From NCBI GenBank assembly GCA_039024315.1, contig JBCCQN010000065.1:1-37575 (forward strand): a DNA stretch of 37,575 nt, given 5' to 3'. The translations under genes were made by a program, and so were the position numbers. The notes beneath the pieces are model-generated. The model was given only the letters and a program-made list of their open reading frames with translations. It was not told where the DNA came from and did no database searches. Position 1 is the first letter of the stretch. Each line of letters starts with the position of its first letter. This DNA is from JBCAWW01 sp039024315. Lineage in GTDB: Bacteria; Bacteroidota; Bacteroidia; J057. Shown here piece after piece: positions 8,952-17,345 of the stretch.

Positions 8952-8972
8952 ATGCAGCGTTCCACGCAGTGG
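8952..8972 (+). repeat. Hairpin repeat upstream of first vWA gene, CAC/GTG stem
   Basis: This 21-bp element starts ATGCAGCGTTCCACGC and ends GTGG. It is identical to 10608-10628. It holds the family pattern GCGTTCCAC-GCA-GTGG and ends 31 bp before the ATG of the vWA gene at 9004. Confidence 0.8.
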
Positions 8973-9003
8973 CTCCGTACTAGGGATAAAAACAAAGCTC
9001 ACT

Positions 9004-10509
9004 ATGAACAAACCAACTTTTTACTTGTGTCTTGGGGCAATACTGCTCATTACTGCCTGCTCCAATAAGGATGATTCCCCTACTTTAAATCAAAGTAATA
9101 GCCCTGGATTTTATTCCTTCGATAGCAATGGCGCTGGATATAATGGTTTTGCCGGCACTGGCGGGGAACGTTACAATGAGATCGCTGAAAACCCTTTTAT
9201 TGTAGCAGCCAATGAACCTATTTCTACTTTTTCGATAGATGCAGATGGGGGATCTTATGCTAATGCTCGCCGCTTTATCGAAGGAGGGAGTCTACCGCCC
9301 GTTGATGCCATCCGTACAGAAGAATTTATCAATTTCTTTCCCTTTGATTATCAACAGCCTACAGGTAACGTACCCATTGGTTTGAACGGAGAGATCAGTG
9401 ATTGCCCTTGGGAAAACGGACATAAATTGGTTCGTATCGGGATTCAAGGCAAAGACGTTCCCCGTGCGCAGCAAGCTCCCGCTAATTTTGTGTTGTTGGT
9501 CGACGTTTCCGGTTCTATGAACCATGAAAATAAACTCGGACTACTAAAAAAGGCTTTCAACTTCTTCGTAGATGAAATGCGTCCTGACGATCGTTTGGCA
9601 ATTGTTACTTATGCGGGTGCGGATGAAGTGGTGTTGAGCTCCACGCCCGGTACGGATAAAACGACTATCAAGGATGCAATCAATAAGCTATCCTCGGGTG
9701 GTGGTACCAATGGAGCCCAAGGGATCATAACGGCTTATGAAATCGCAGAAAAAAACTTTATTGAGGGAGGAAATAATCGGATCATTTTAGGCACGGATGG
9801 TGATTTCAACATTGGTCCAAGCAGCCAGGACGAACTGGTTGATATGATCGAAGAAAAACGCGAAACAGGGGTATTTTTGAGTGTATTGGGCGTAGGTATC
9901 GGCAACCTCAATGAAGGTATGATGGAGCAGTTGGCCAACAATGGCAATGGTAATTTTGAATACATTGATAGCGAAGAACAGGCTCAAAAAGTGATGGTGG
10001 ATGAATTTGCCAAATTTTACACCGTAGCCAAAGATGTCAAAATACAAGTTGAGTTCAATCCCCAAGTCGTAGAACAATACCGCTTGATTGGTTATGAAAA
10101 TCGAATCTTGGACAATGAGGATTTTGAAGATGATACGAAAGACGCAGGTGAGATCGGAGGCAATCAATCGATCACAGCTTTGTACGAGCTGATCCCTGTG
10201 CCGAATGTCAACTACAAAAACTTCAATACTTTTACGGTTGACTTTCGTTATAAAGATCCCGATGCCAGCAGTAGCCAAGCTTTAAAACTAGAAGTAATCG
10301 ATTATGAAATCCCCTTTGATCAGGCTTCGGAAAACCAACGTTTTGCCGCTCTAGCAGCGGGATTTGCTTTGATCTTACGAGATTCACCTTACAAAGGCAA
10401 TCTGTCTTACAACAAAGTGCTAAACTGGCTGGATGATGCCCAAGCGTTTGATCCGAATGGCTATCGTGAAGAGCTAGAAAAGCTAATCAAGGAGGCTAAA
10501 TCGCTCTAA
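9004..10509 (+). CDS. von Willebrand factor A lipoprotein, YfbK-like (copy 1)
   Basis: Lipoprotein of 501 aa (signal MNKPTFYLCLGAILLITAC, lipid Cys19). After a low-complexity linker comes the family's N-terminal domain (ENPFIVAANEPISTFSIDAD onward). A vWA domain follows with an intact metal-ion-dependent adhesion site: DVSGS at 167-171, Thr235 in GGGTNG and Asp265 in GTDGDFN. The C-terminal part (about 345-501) matches the DUF3520-type region of the YfbK family. vWA domains bind protein partners through a metal ion; no enzymatic function is expected. The next gene is a close paralogue, and a terminator-like hairpin separates the two. The specific ligand is unknown. Confidence 0.88.
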   Translation: MNKPTFYLCLGAILLITACSNKDDSPTLNQSNSPGFYSFDSNGAGYNGFAGTGGERYNEIAENPFIVAANEPISTFSIDADGGSYANARRFIEGGSLPPVDAIRTEEFINFFPFDYQQPTGNVPIGLNGEISDCPWENGHKLVRIGIQGKDVPRAQQAPANFVLLVDVSGSMNHENKLGLLKKAFNFFVDEMRPDDRLAIVTYAGADEVVLSSTPGTDKTTIKDAINKLSSGGGTNGAQGIITAYEIAEKNFIEGGNNRIILGTDGDFNIGPSSQDELVDMIEEKRETGVFLSVLGVGIGNLNEGMMEQLANNGNGNFEYIDSEEQAQKVMVDEFAKFYTVAKDVKIQVEFNPQVVEQYRLIGYENRILDNEDFEDDTKDAGEIGGNQSITALYELIPVPNVNYKNFNTFTVDFRYKDPDASSSQALKLEVIDYEIPFDQASENQRFAALAAGFALILRDSPYKGNLSYNKVLNWLDDAQAFDPNGYREELEKLIKEAKSL

Positions 10510-10559
10510 GCGCCTAATCCAAAAAAAATTACGAAGGCATTAATCTATATATATGATTC

Positions 10560-10587
10560 GCGGGGTCGCAAAATTTTGCGGCCCCGC
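10560..10587 (+). terminator. Hairpin after first vWA gene, likely terminator
   Basis: This is a near-perfect 28-nt palindrome, GCGGGGTCGCAAAA followed by TTTTGCGGCCCCGC, with one G-T wobble. It lies 51 bp after the stop at 10509. Only three T residues follow directly, so termination strength is uncertain, but it argues that the second vWA gene has its own promoter. Confidence 0.6.
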
Positions 10588-10607
10588 TTTAGGTAATTTA
10601 CACATCG

Positions 10608-10628
10608 ATGCAGCGTTCCACGCAGTGG
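10608..10628 (+). repeat. Hairpin repeat upstream of second vWA gene, CAC/GTG stem
   Basis: Identical over 21 bp to 8952-8972, and it also ends 32 bp before its gene's ATG. Here the stem is longer: TTCCAC-GCA-GTGGAA is fully paired. Confidence 0.8.
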
Positions 10629-10660
10629 AAACGTTTAACCACAAACAAGTACACCTCACG

Positions 10661-12118
10661 ATGAAAAAACTATCCTTAATCTTTATGCTTGGGATTGCTA
10701 TATCCCTCACTTCCTGTTACACTGAAAGCGGCTTTTACAGCAGGTCTGCCGCCGATTTGAGTGTGGAAGGAGAAAACTATAATGAAATTGTCGAGAATCC
10801 TTTTATCGTTGCAGCAGACGAGCCGATTTCTACTTTTTCTATTGATGCCGATGGCGCTTCTTATAGCAATACGCGCCGCTTCATTGAGCAATATCATGAA
10901 CTTCCTCCTCTGGGTGCAATTCGCACCGAGGAATTTATTAATTACTTCCCGTTTGATTATCCCCAGCCCACTGGCAACGCACCGATTGGCCTCAATGGGG
11001 AAGTCAGTGATTGCCCTTGGGAAGTAGGTCATAAATTGGTCCGTATCGGGATTCAGGGCAAGGATATTCCTAGAGCGCAACAGCCGCCTTCTAATTTTGT
11101 CCTTTTGATCGACGTATCTGGTTCGATGAAGTCAGCAGATAAACTGGAATTGTTACAAACTGCCTTCAATTTATTTGTGGATGAGATGCGAGATGACGAT
11201 CGATTGGCCATTGTGACCTACGCTGGTTCCCAAAAAGTCGTGCTCGAGTCTACGCCCGGGACGAAGAAATCAAAAATCAAAAAAGGGATAAAAAAGCTTT
11301 CCTCTGGTGGCGGTACCAATGGTGCTCAAGGCATTATCACTGCCTATGAGATCGCCGAGCAAAATTTTATACAGGGAGGCAATAATCGCATCATCTTGGG
11401 CTCAGATGGTGATTTTAATATTGGAATCAGCGATCAAAACGAGCTGATTGAACTGATCGAAGAAAAGCGTGAATCGGGAGTGTTTTTGAGCGTACTGGGG
11501 GTGGGTACCGGCAATCTCAATGAAGGTATGATGGAGCAGTTAGCAAATAATGGCAATGGTAACTTCGAATATATCGACAGTGAAAAGCAAGCCCAAAAGA
11601 TTATGGTAGATGAGTTTTCAAAATTCTATACCGTAGCCAAGGATGTCAAAGTACAAGTTGAGTTTAATCCTCAGGTGGTAGAACAATATCGTCTGATTGG
11701 TTATGAAAACCGTCTCTTAGAAAACGATGAGTTTGAAGACGATAGCAAAGACGCTGGTGAGATTGGGGCGAACCAATCTATCACGGCCCTTTATGAACTT
11801 ATTCCGGTGCCCAATGTCAATTATAAAGACTACAACACCTTTACCATTGACTTTCGCTACAAAGAGCCGGACGCAGATGTAAGTCAGGCATTACAATTAG
11901 AGGTAGTAGATCAAGAGATAACTTTTGAGCAAGCATCCGAGAACCAGCGTTTTGCGGCTACGATTGCTGGCTTTTCTTTGATCCTGCGTGATTCTGACTA
12001 TAAGGGTTCGCTTAGTTATTCGAATATTTTGGATTGGCTCGAAAATGCCAGTACCTATGACCCGTACAATTATCGGGAAGAACTAAAACAATTAATCGAC
12101 AAAGCAATAACGCTTTAG
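10661..12118 (+). CDS. von Willebrand factor A lipoprotein, YfbK-like (copy 2)
   Basis: Paralogue of the upstream gene with the same domain order. The MIDAS is intact (DVSGS from Asp151, GGGTNG, Asp249 in GSDGDFN), and long stretches of the C-terminal half are nearly identical to copy 1. The frame stays open back to 10553, but that stretch is the terminator and repeat of the intergenic region. The ATG at 10661 gives a clean lipoprotein signal (MKKLSLIFMLGIAISLTSC, lipid Cys19), so it is chosen; length 485 aa. The linker after the lipid Cys is shorter than in copy 1. The conserved distance to the shared upstream 21-bp element suggests the duplication included the leader. Function as for copy 1: metal-dependent protein binding at the envelope, ligand unknown. 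Confidence 0.88.
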   Translation: MKKLSLIFMLGIAISLTSCYTESGFYSRSAADLSVEGENYNEIVENPFIVAADEPISTFSIDADGASYSNTRRFIEQYHELPPLGAIRTEEFINYFPFDYPQPTGNAPIGLNGEVSDCPWEVGHKLVRIGIQGKDIPRAQQPPSNFVLLIDVSGSMKSADKLELLQTAFNLFVDEMRDDDRLAIVTYAGSQKVVLESTPGTKKSKIKKGIKKLSSGGGTNGAQGIITAYEIAEQNFIQGGNNRIILGSDGDFNIGISDQNELIELIEEKRESGVFLSVLGVGTGNLNEGMMEQLANNGNGNFEYIDSEKQAQKIMVDEFSKFYTVAKDVKVQVEFNPQVVEQYRLIGYENRLLENDEFEDDSKDAGEIGANQSITALYELIPVPNVNYKDYNTFTIDFRYKEPDADVSQALQLEVVDQEITFEQASENQRFAATIAGFSLILRDSDYKGSLSYSNILDWLENASTYDPYNYREELKQLIDKAITL

Positions 12119-12145
12119 ATTCTGTATGTTTGCGCCTATGTCGGC

Positions 12146-12155
12146 GAACGCTCAG
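12146..12155 (+). repeat. GAACGCTCAG element in methyltransferase leader
   Basis: An exact copy of the GAACGCTCAG flank seen at 21931 and 28331, and in reverse at 30716 and 36457. No hairpin partner is visible here. It lies between the second vWA stop and the chosen methyltransferase start. Confidence 0.5.
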
Positions 12156-12182
12156 ATCCTCAGAAAAAAGGAGTTGCTAAAG

Positions 12183-12851
12183 ATGCTCCAAACAAGATAT
12201 ACTTTTGAAAAGGTCTCTCTAGAAGTTGCTGGAGAGACCTTTGTTTTGTATTTGGTGGGAGATGTCGATGCTTTGTTGGAAGAGCTTTTAGCTAAGGGAG
12301 CGGAGCATGAGGACGTCCTTGACGAACGGATCCCTTATTGGGCAGAGCTCTGGCATTCGGCGATTGCCATGGCCGAGTTGATCATAGCGGATGATCGCTT
12401 CAATCCTCAGACCAAAGTATTGGAGCTCGGCTGTGGGCTGGGCCTATCGGGCATTGCTGCGGGGCGTAAAGGTTGCGAGGTAAGTTTGAGCGATTATTTG
12501 CCTGAAGCAATCCAAATGGCAGAATTGGGCTGGCTAGAAAATTTAGGGACTCCTGCTCAAACAGCTATTATCGATTGGCGGGATATCGACCCTAGTCTAA
12601 AAGTAGATTGGGTGTTGGCCGCTGATGTCGCCTATGAAGAACGCAATTTTGAGCCCTTACGAATGGCATTGCAAAGCTTGCTAAAACCAGGCGTAAAAGC
12701 GCTTTTGACAGAACCTGGACGAGCGATTGCAAAGCCCTTTTTGACTAGTTTGGAAAAAATCGGTTTTAGCGTTCTGCGCAGCAGTCGCAAAGTAAAATGG
12801 AAAGGAACCGAAAATACGATCGGGATTTATGAGATAAGTAAGGAGTTGTAG
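12183..12851 (+). CDS. Class I SAM methyltransferase, METTL/Methyltransf_16-like
   Basis: S-adenosylmethionine-dependent methyltransferase of 222 aa. Motif I is VLELGCGLGLSGIAA, followed by the acidic LSDY of motif II and DWVLAADVAYEER for motif IV. This pattern resembles the Methyltransf_16 group (METTL21/Nnt1-like), many of which methylate protein lysines, but the substrate here is unknown. The frame is open from an ATG at 12126, but that would start 7 bp after the vWA stop and include a repeat element. The ATG at 12183 has AAGGAG at 12168-12173 with 9 bp spacing, so it is chosen. A hairpin repeat is embedded near the 3' end (12769-12784). Confidence 0.75.
   Translation: MLQTRYTFEKVSLEVAGETFVLYLVGDVDALLEELLAKGAEHEDVLDERIPYWAELWHSAIAMAELIIADDRFNPQTKVLELGCGLGLSGIAAGRKGCEVSLSDYLPEAIQMAELGWLENLGTPAQTAIIDWRDIDPSLKVDWVLAADVAYEERNFEPLRMALQSLLKPGVKALLTEPGRAIAKPFLTSLEKIGFSVLRSSRKVKWKGTENTIGIYEISKEL
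12769..12784 (+). repeat. GCGTTC hairpin repeat, TGC/GCA stem, GCA loop (in methyltransferase)
   Basis: The sequence is GCGTTCTGC-GCA-GCAG, in frame, encoding SVLRSS. The same strand and frame in adenine deaminase (28321-28336) yields SVPRSG. Confidence 0.6.
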
Positions 12852-12949
12852 TATTTTGACATTAATTTGTTTGTTGGTGGTTTTTTGTCTAACTATGGGT
12901 ATAGAGAGCTGATTTCATTTAAGTTTAACTGTTTTATTTAATCACTAGA

Positions 12950-14071
12950 ATGAAGAAAACTTGGTTTTTCTTCCTGCTTTTTTATTGCCTTAGCTTAGGC
13001 TTAAAAGGGCAGGATCGTATTTTTTTGCTAAATGGAAGTGTGCTCAAAGGTCAGATTTTGTTAGAGGAAACAGACTCGGTCAAATTCGTTTTTCAGGATA
13101 TGCCTGATTATGCTTTGAACCTGCCTAGTGCTCAGATCAAGAAATTGATCTATGACAAGAAACGAAACGCTCTCGAAATTGATTCTACAGAGATCAAAAC
13201 TGAAGCCCTTGCGCTCAAAGACTCGCTACAGCTTATCCCTGTCTCAGAGCCAGAAAGGGGGTATTTACCTGTGGATTCCCTTGCCAAACCCTCCTCACAA
13301 AGGATGAAAGTGGAAGAGCCCCTTGTCCCTGAAGGTGAGGAGCCAAGCGAGGTATCCACTATTGCTGATTTAGAGCCTTTGCCTATTTCTGCACCAATTA
13401 CGCAACCCAAAGATCCTAAATGGCAGATTACGATCCAGCTGGGTCCTGCCTCTAGTAGGGCTCGTGGAGAAACAGCCAAAATGCTAAATGACAGTATCGC
13501 GGCATTAAACGAGGCTTCCTTTGATGAAAACGTAAGCTACAAAGGAGGCAACCGCATCCAATTAGGGGGAGTCCTAAGAATGGACGTAAGACGTAAGCTT
13601 AATGACCACCTAGGATACCGGATAGGGGTAGAAGGCCTCTGGTCCAGTTGGCAGACTACCATTGAAAGAAACTGGCAAGATCCCGAAATCCAATTTGACA
13701 AAAACGATATTACGGGTATGCAGTGGCGAAGTCTCTGGACCAATCTTTACTTAGAAGCTAGTCTTCGCTTTGCCCAAAACTATGAAGTGTATGGGGGGCT
13801 AAAACTGGGCCTTAGCGTGTTTGAGCAGCTAAAACGCATCAACGTCCACGAAGTTTTGATCAACAATGAAATGGATGATAATAGCTGGGACCAAAGTTTT
13901 ACCACCGACTTAGAGCCTTATCGCCTCATGCCTGCTTACCGGATCGGCGCTGCTTGGGTGGGCGATAATAAGTGGGGTGTGGCGCTTGAACATTCCCGTA
14001 TGCTTCGCAAAGATCCCGCTACTCCCTACCAGCAAGGGATTACTTCCTTACAATTAGTCCGTCAGTTTTAA
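12950..14071 (+). CDS. Secreted outer-membrane beta-barrel-like protein, unknown function
   Basis: Protein of 373 aa with a Sec signal peptide (residues 1 to about 20, ending LGLKGQ). The first mature domain (about 21-65) begins DRIFLLNGSVLKGQIL and looks like a small beta-rich domain. A Pro/Glu/Ser-rich linker follows (about 90-150). The C-terminal half has alternating hydrophobic strands ending in LQLVRQF, with a terminal Phe as in outer-membrane beta-barrels. I do not recognise a named family. The gene heads a likely operon with the two lipoproteins downstream (gaps of 24 and 1 bp). Confidence 0.65.
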   Translation: MKKTWFFFLLFYCLSLGLKGQDRIFLLNGSVLKGQILLEETDSVKFVFQDMPDYALNLPSAQIKKLIYDKKRNALEIDSTEIKTEALALKDSLQLIPVSEPERGYLPVDSLAKPSSQRMKVEEPLVPEGEEPSEVSTIADLEPLPISAPITQPKDPKWQITIQLGPASSRARGETAKMLNDSIAALNEASFDENVSYKGGNRIQLGGVLRMDVRRKLNDHLGYRIGVEGLWSSWQTTIERNWQDPEIQFDKNDITGMQWRSLWTNLYLEASLRFAQNYEVYGGLKLGLSVFEQLKRINVHEVLINNEMDDNSWDQSFTTDLEPYRLMPAYRIGAAWVGDNKWGVALEHSRMLRKDPATPYQQGITSLQLVRQF

Positions 14072-14095
14072 GCTAGCAAAACGCATAACAATAAA

Positions 14096-16171
14096 ATGAT
14101 GAAAAAATATATTTCCTTTTGGGCTCCCAGAGTCCTAGGGGCATTCTTGGTCCTATTGCTCAGTCAGACGAGCTGTAACCTTTTACCTGATAGCAGGGAA
14201 GAATGGATTTTTCCAGAGTATGAGGAAATCGGTACGCTCAGCACAAATCCCAAAGACTTTATCGTCAATGATGGGTCCAATGTGTTAGCCTTTTTTGTGG
14301 TTGATGGTGGCATAGAGTTTTCAGAAGCCTCTGTATCTCTTTATCGGGTAGATGAAAAGGAAGAAACCTTTGAAAAGCTCGGAGAGCTCTTTGATAATGG
14401 CAATCTGGGCAATTCTGATGAGATCCAAGGTGATAACGTCTTTACCGGTAACTTCTTTTTTAATGAAGATGTCGAAGGAGAAGTCTTTGTGCAGATCGTA
14501 ACAGAGCTCCAAGTAGGTGCTTTGCGAAAGGAAGCAAGATCGGATATCGTGCGGCTAATGGTCTATAAAGATATCAGTCAGGCGGAGTTTGAAATCATGC
14601 GTCAAATTAAATTAGACGCGATTGACGTGTTTTTTGAAAAAGCGGATAAAGACTTTGATAAAGTAGAGTCTGCCCTAGACGAAACGGTCAATTGGTTGAT
14701 TGAGCAAGAAGAAGTGATTTCGGCGCGAAGGTTTGGCAGTACTGCTATAGAAGTAAAATATTCCTTTGGTACTGTCGGAGCAATTTTTATTTCGTATGCT
14801 GATGAAAATGGTAGGGTGACTACCAAACAAGGGATACCAGAGCGAAGAAATAGCTCGGCAACTATTCCTGTCCATGAGCAGACAGTAGGGATAAATGACT
14901 TTTCTCCAGAGGAGGCTTCCTTTAAAACTGATATGATAGATCCCGATCTTATCGGAAACCGAAAAGTGATCATCTATTCTCCCTTTGAGACAGCTTTTGG
15001 TCATGAAATTGTCCCCGCGCTCAGTATGATTTTCGATGATTCAAAATTTCAATTTGATGTTGATATCTATGAGGACGGAGCGGCCAATATCGCGGCTTTG
15101 ACCAATCTTACCAACTATGGTATGGTCCTCATGGATACCCATGGAGCCGGTGGAGAATGGATGTTGACGGGAGAAAGAGTAACGGATGCCAATAAGATCA
15201 CTTACAAACCCCTGCTAATGGCGAATAAGCTTGGCTTATTTACCAATATTGTTGTGGATGAGTTTTGGTTTTGGGATATCAAGGATGACGTTTATGGGGT
15301 ATCAGATCGGTATGTGCGTGATTTATCTGGTAATTTCCCCAACAGTGTGATAATTAACTCTTCCTGTGAGGGTACCCAGACTTCCAAACTCGAAAACGCC
15401 TTTTTTGCCAAAGGAGCCAAAAGCTATTTTGGCTATTCAGAGAACGTGACTGTGGGTTTTGCGAAGCAACAGACCATAAAAACAGTAGAAACCTTGGTAA
15501 AAGATCAAAAGACCACTGGGGACGTTACGGTCAATATTGCTGACCCCAATACTCCCGCCAAGCCAGCCATCTATCAGTTAAAAGGCTCCTCCCTGATGCA
15601 CTATCCCGTTTCTTTGATCAACGGGGATTTTGAATATGGTGATCTCAGTGGTTGGACCAAACAAGGTGATGGCCGTAATCTCACCAAATTGGGATTTGCG
15701 GTGCCTGAAGGACCAAACCATATGGGTATCATTTCCACTGGCTTAGGCTTTACCACTGCTACGGGTAGTATTGCCCAGTCCTTTGAAGTGTCTAACTCTG
15801 CCAGCAAACTTAAGGTGTCATGGAACTATATCTCGGAGGAGTTTTTGGAGTTTATCAATAGCCAGTTTCAAGATGTTTTTGAGATTGTCTTGATAGATGA
15901 GAGCGGAGTAGAGCATGTTTTGCTGCGCAAAACGATAGATCAAATCGCTATTGACTTTGGGGCTACGAGAAATACCCAAGGTAATTTGCTCACAGGTTCG
16001 CCCTCTATCGTTTTTGACCAAGGCGGTACTTATCTTACGGACTGGATCAATAGTAGCTTTGATATCAGTCCCTATCGTGGTCAAGTCGTTACTTTGCGCC
16101 TAGCCACAGGAGATGTGGGGGATAGCATCTATGATACAGCAGTATTGCTAGACAATATTTCGATTGAATAA
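14096..16171 (+). CDS. Lipoprotein with putative caspase-fold (clan CD-like) peptidase domain
   Basis: Lipoprotein of 691 aa (lipobox QTSC, lipid Cys27). The N-terminal part (about 40-165) looks like a beta-sandwich, then a helical segment (about 165-205). In the middle, a hydrophobic strand ends in YGMVLMDTHGAGG (His349) and a second ends in SVIINSSCEG (Cys424). A strand followed by His-Gly and a later strand followed by Cys is the catalytic arrangement of clan CD peptidases (gingipain C25, CHAT, separase, caspase). The C-terminal region (about 505-691, starting LINGDFEYGDLSGWT) resembles a jelly-roll binding module. The peptidase assignment is inferred from two motifs and no family match was possible. 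Operon with the genes at 12950 and 16173. Confidence 0.6.
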   Translation: MMKKYISFWAPRVLGAFLVLLLSQTSCNLLPDSREEWIFPEYEEIGTLSTNPKDFIVNDGSNVLAFFVVDGGIEFSEASVSLYRVDEKEETFEKLGELFDNGNLGNSDEIQGDNVFTGNFFFNEDVEGEVFVQIVTELQVGALRKEARSDIVRLMVYKDISQAEFEIMRQIKLDAIDVFFEKADKDFDKVESALDETVNWLIEQEEVISARRFGSTAIEVKYSFGTVGAIFISYADENGRVTTKQGIPERRNSSATIPVHEQTVGINDFSPEEASFKTDMIDPDLIGNRKVIIYSPFETAFGHEIVPALSMIFDDSKFQFDVDIYEDGAANIAALTNLTNYGMVLMDTHGAGGEWMLTGERVTDANKITYKPLLMANKLGLFTNIVVDEFWFWDIKDDVYGVSDRYVRDLSGNFPNSVIINSSCEGTQTSKLENAFFAKGAKSYFGYSENVTVGFAKQQTIKTVETLVKDQKTTGDVTVNIADPNTPAKPAIYQLKGSSLMHYPVSLINGDFEYGDLSGWTKQGDGRNLTKLGFAVPEGPNHMGIISTGLGFTTATGSIAQSFEVSNSASKLKVSWNYISEEFLEFINSQFQDVFEIVLIDESGVEHVLLRKTIDQIAIDFGATRNTQGNLLTGSPSIVFDQGGTYLTDWINSSFDISPYRGQVVTLRLATGDVGDSIYDTAVLLDNISIE

Positions 16172-16172
16172 A

Positions 16173-16652
16173 ATGAGAAAACTACTAGTTAATGGACTAG
16201 GAATATTAATGATTATGAGTGGTTGTCGGACGATTTCTTCCCGACAACCACTCATCTATTTTCATACACTCACTGACAAAAAGGAATTAGCCGCTACGGC
16301 AAGAAGTGATATCCAGCAAATATGTCAACAAATCGCGAGGGCTAAAACTGAAGTATTAAAAACATTGGTTTCGCCAAACTATGTCGAAAATCTGAAAGCG
16401 GAATACTACTGTATCGAGCTGGTTTATGATAAAGAGATCATTGTTTTCAACGAGTTTCCCAAACTGATCAAAGCCCAAAAGATCTTGATCCCTCTTTACG
16501 AATGGGGTAAGTCAGAGCGGGCCTTAGAGCCCAATTTTGTATTTTTTATTGGGAGCGAGGAGTATTCCAGCCCAGCATATAATGTACAGAGTACTGCAGC
16601 CCTACGAGATAGTCTATTTAGCTTGCTTCAAGCCTCCAGCTCAAAGCCCTAA
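16173..16652 (+). CDS. Small lipoprotein, unknown function
   Basis: Protein of 159 aa starting at the ATG at 16173, one base after the stop of the putative peptidase lipoprotein. An in-frame TTG at 16164 would overlap that gene and is less likely. The signal MRKLLVNGLGILMIMSGC puts the lipid Cys at residue 18. The mature part is mixed alpha/beta with no motif I know. Translational coupling to the upstream gene suggests a shared function with it. A perfect 15-bp inverted repeat (16215-16255) lies across the lipobox codons. The 3' end overlaps the convergent gene at 16649 by 4 bp. Confidence 0.7.
   Translation: MRKLLVNGLGILMIMSGCRTISSRQPLIYFHTLTDKKELAATARSDIQQICQQIARAKTEVLKTLVSPNYVENLKAEYYCIELVYDKEIIVFNEFPKLIKAQKILIPLYEWGKSERALEPNFVFFIGSEEYSSPAYNVQSTAALRDSLFSLLQASSSKP
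16215..16255 (+). repeat. Perfect 15-bp inverted repeat inside lipoprotein CDS
   Basis: ATGAGTGGTTGTCGG (16215-16229) pairs with CCGACAACCACTCAT (16241-16255) around an 11-nt loop. It begins 42 nt after the start codon and encodes the lipobox (MSGCR) on one arm and RQPLI on the other. Confidence 0.85.
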
Positions 16653-17182
16653 TCAAACATTACCACCCAAGGTCGATGGATCAATCGCCAACGATTGTTG
16701 ACATAAACTAGCATATCATACGCACTGCCTAGCTTATGGCCCGGCTCGATAAATTTGAAGCGATAAAAGGTGAAATCAGGCTGTAGATATTGGGCAATTT
16801 CCTTGTAGCCACCTGGAAAAAAGCGAGCTTCTCCCTGATAATCGATCAGATCCTGAGTGGTGGCCTCCCACAACAAATAATCGGTTTGGCCTTCCATCAA
16901 AGGCTGTACCACTATGCGGGCCATTTTGTTGATCCGCTGTTGGTAGCGATACACCTTACGAGCGTATTCTTCGGTAAAAATCGCATCACAATCCTCTCGT
17001 TCTGGTCTCAACTGAGCGCTAAGATCGATGCGTTCTTCTTCATCAGCATAAAGCAAAAACTCTAAGATCTGTAGCGCTCCCTCCCGCCCGGGAGGAAAAT
17101 CATAGATACGCTCCTCGTCTTTTTGCCCAAAAGCCGGCCAAAAAAAGGCCAGGGAGAATAAAAATACTAGTGTCCTCTGCAT
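16649..17182 (-). CDS. Secreted protein, unknown function
   Basis: Protein of 177 aa with a Sec signal peptide (residues 1-19, cleavage near WPAFGQ). The mature protein is acidic and rich in Glu, Asp, Tyr and Arg, ending in a beta-rich part (DMLVYVNNRWRLIHRPWVV). That end resembles the tail of small NTF2-like or SnoaL-like folds, but this is only a hint. It has no membrane helix after the signal. It is convergent with the lipoprotein at 16173 (4-bp overlap), and its start faces queG across a 163-bp gap. No family recognised. Confidence 0.65.
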   Translation of the reverse strand: MQRTLVFLFSLAFFWPAFGQKDEERIYDFPPGREGALQILEFLLYADEEERIDLSAQLRPEREDCDAIFTEEYARKVYRYQQRINKMARIVVQPLMEGQTDYLLWEATTQDLIDYQGEARFFPGGYKEIAQYLQPDFTFYRFKFIEPGHKLGSAYDMLVYVNNRWRLIHRPWVVMFD

Positions 17183-17345
17183 GTGAAATGTTCCTGTCTC
17201 AAAAATCTGTTTAATCTCGAAAAGTTCAAAATCATAAATAGCCAGAAGAATACATGCAAATACTAGATTAAGCGATTTTTTGAATTGTTGCGTAGATCAA
17301 TCGTAACTTCATCTGCCCAAGTGTGCAATAATTCAAGTATTAGAT

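Noticed and set aside
10553..10660. In-frame upstream extension of the second vWA gene
   Set aside because: This stretch contains the terminator hairpin of the previous gene and the 21-bp repeat, and the ATG at 10661 gives a proper lipoprotein signal.
12126..12182. In-frame upstream start of the methyltransferase
   Set aside because: It has no ribosome binding site, and the ATG at 12183 has AAGGAG 9 bp upstream.
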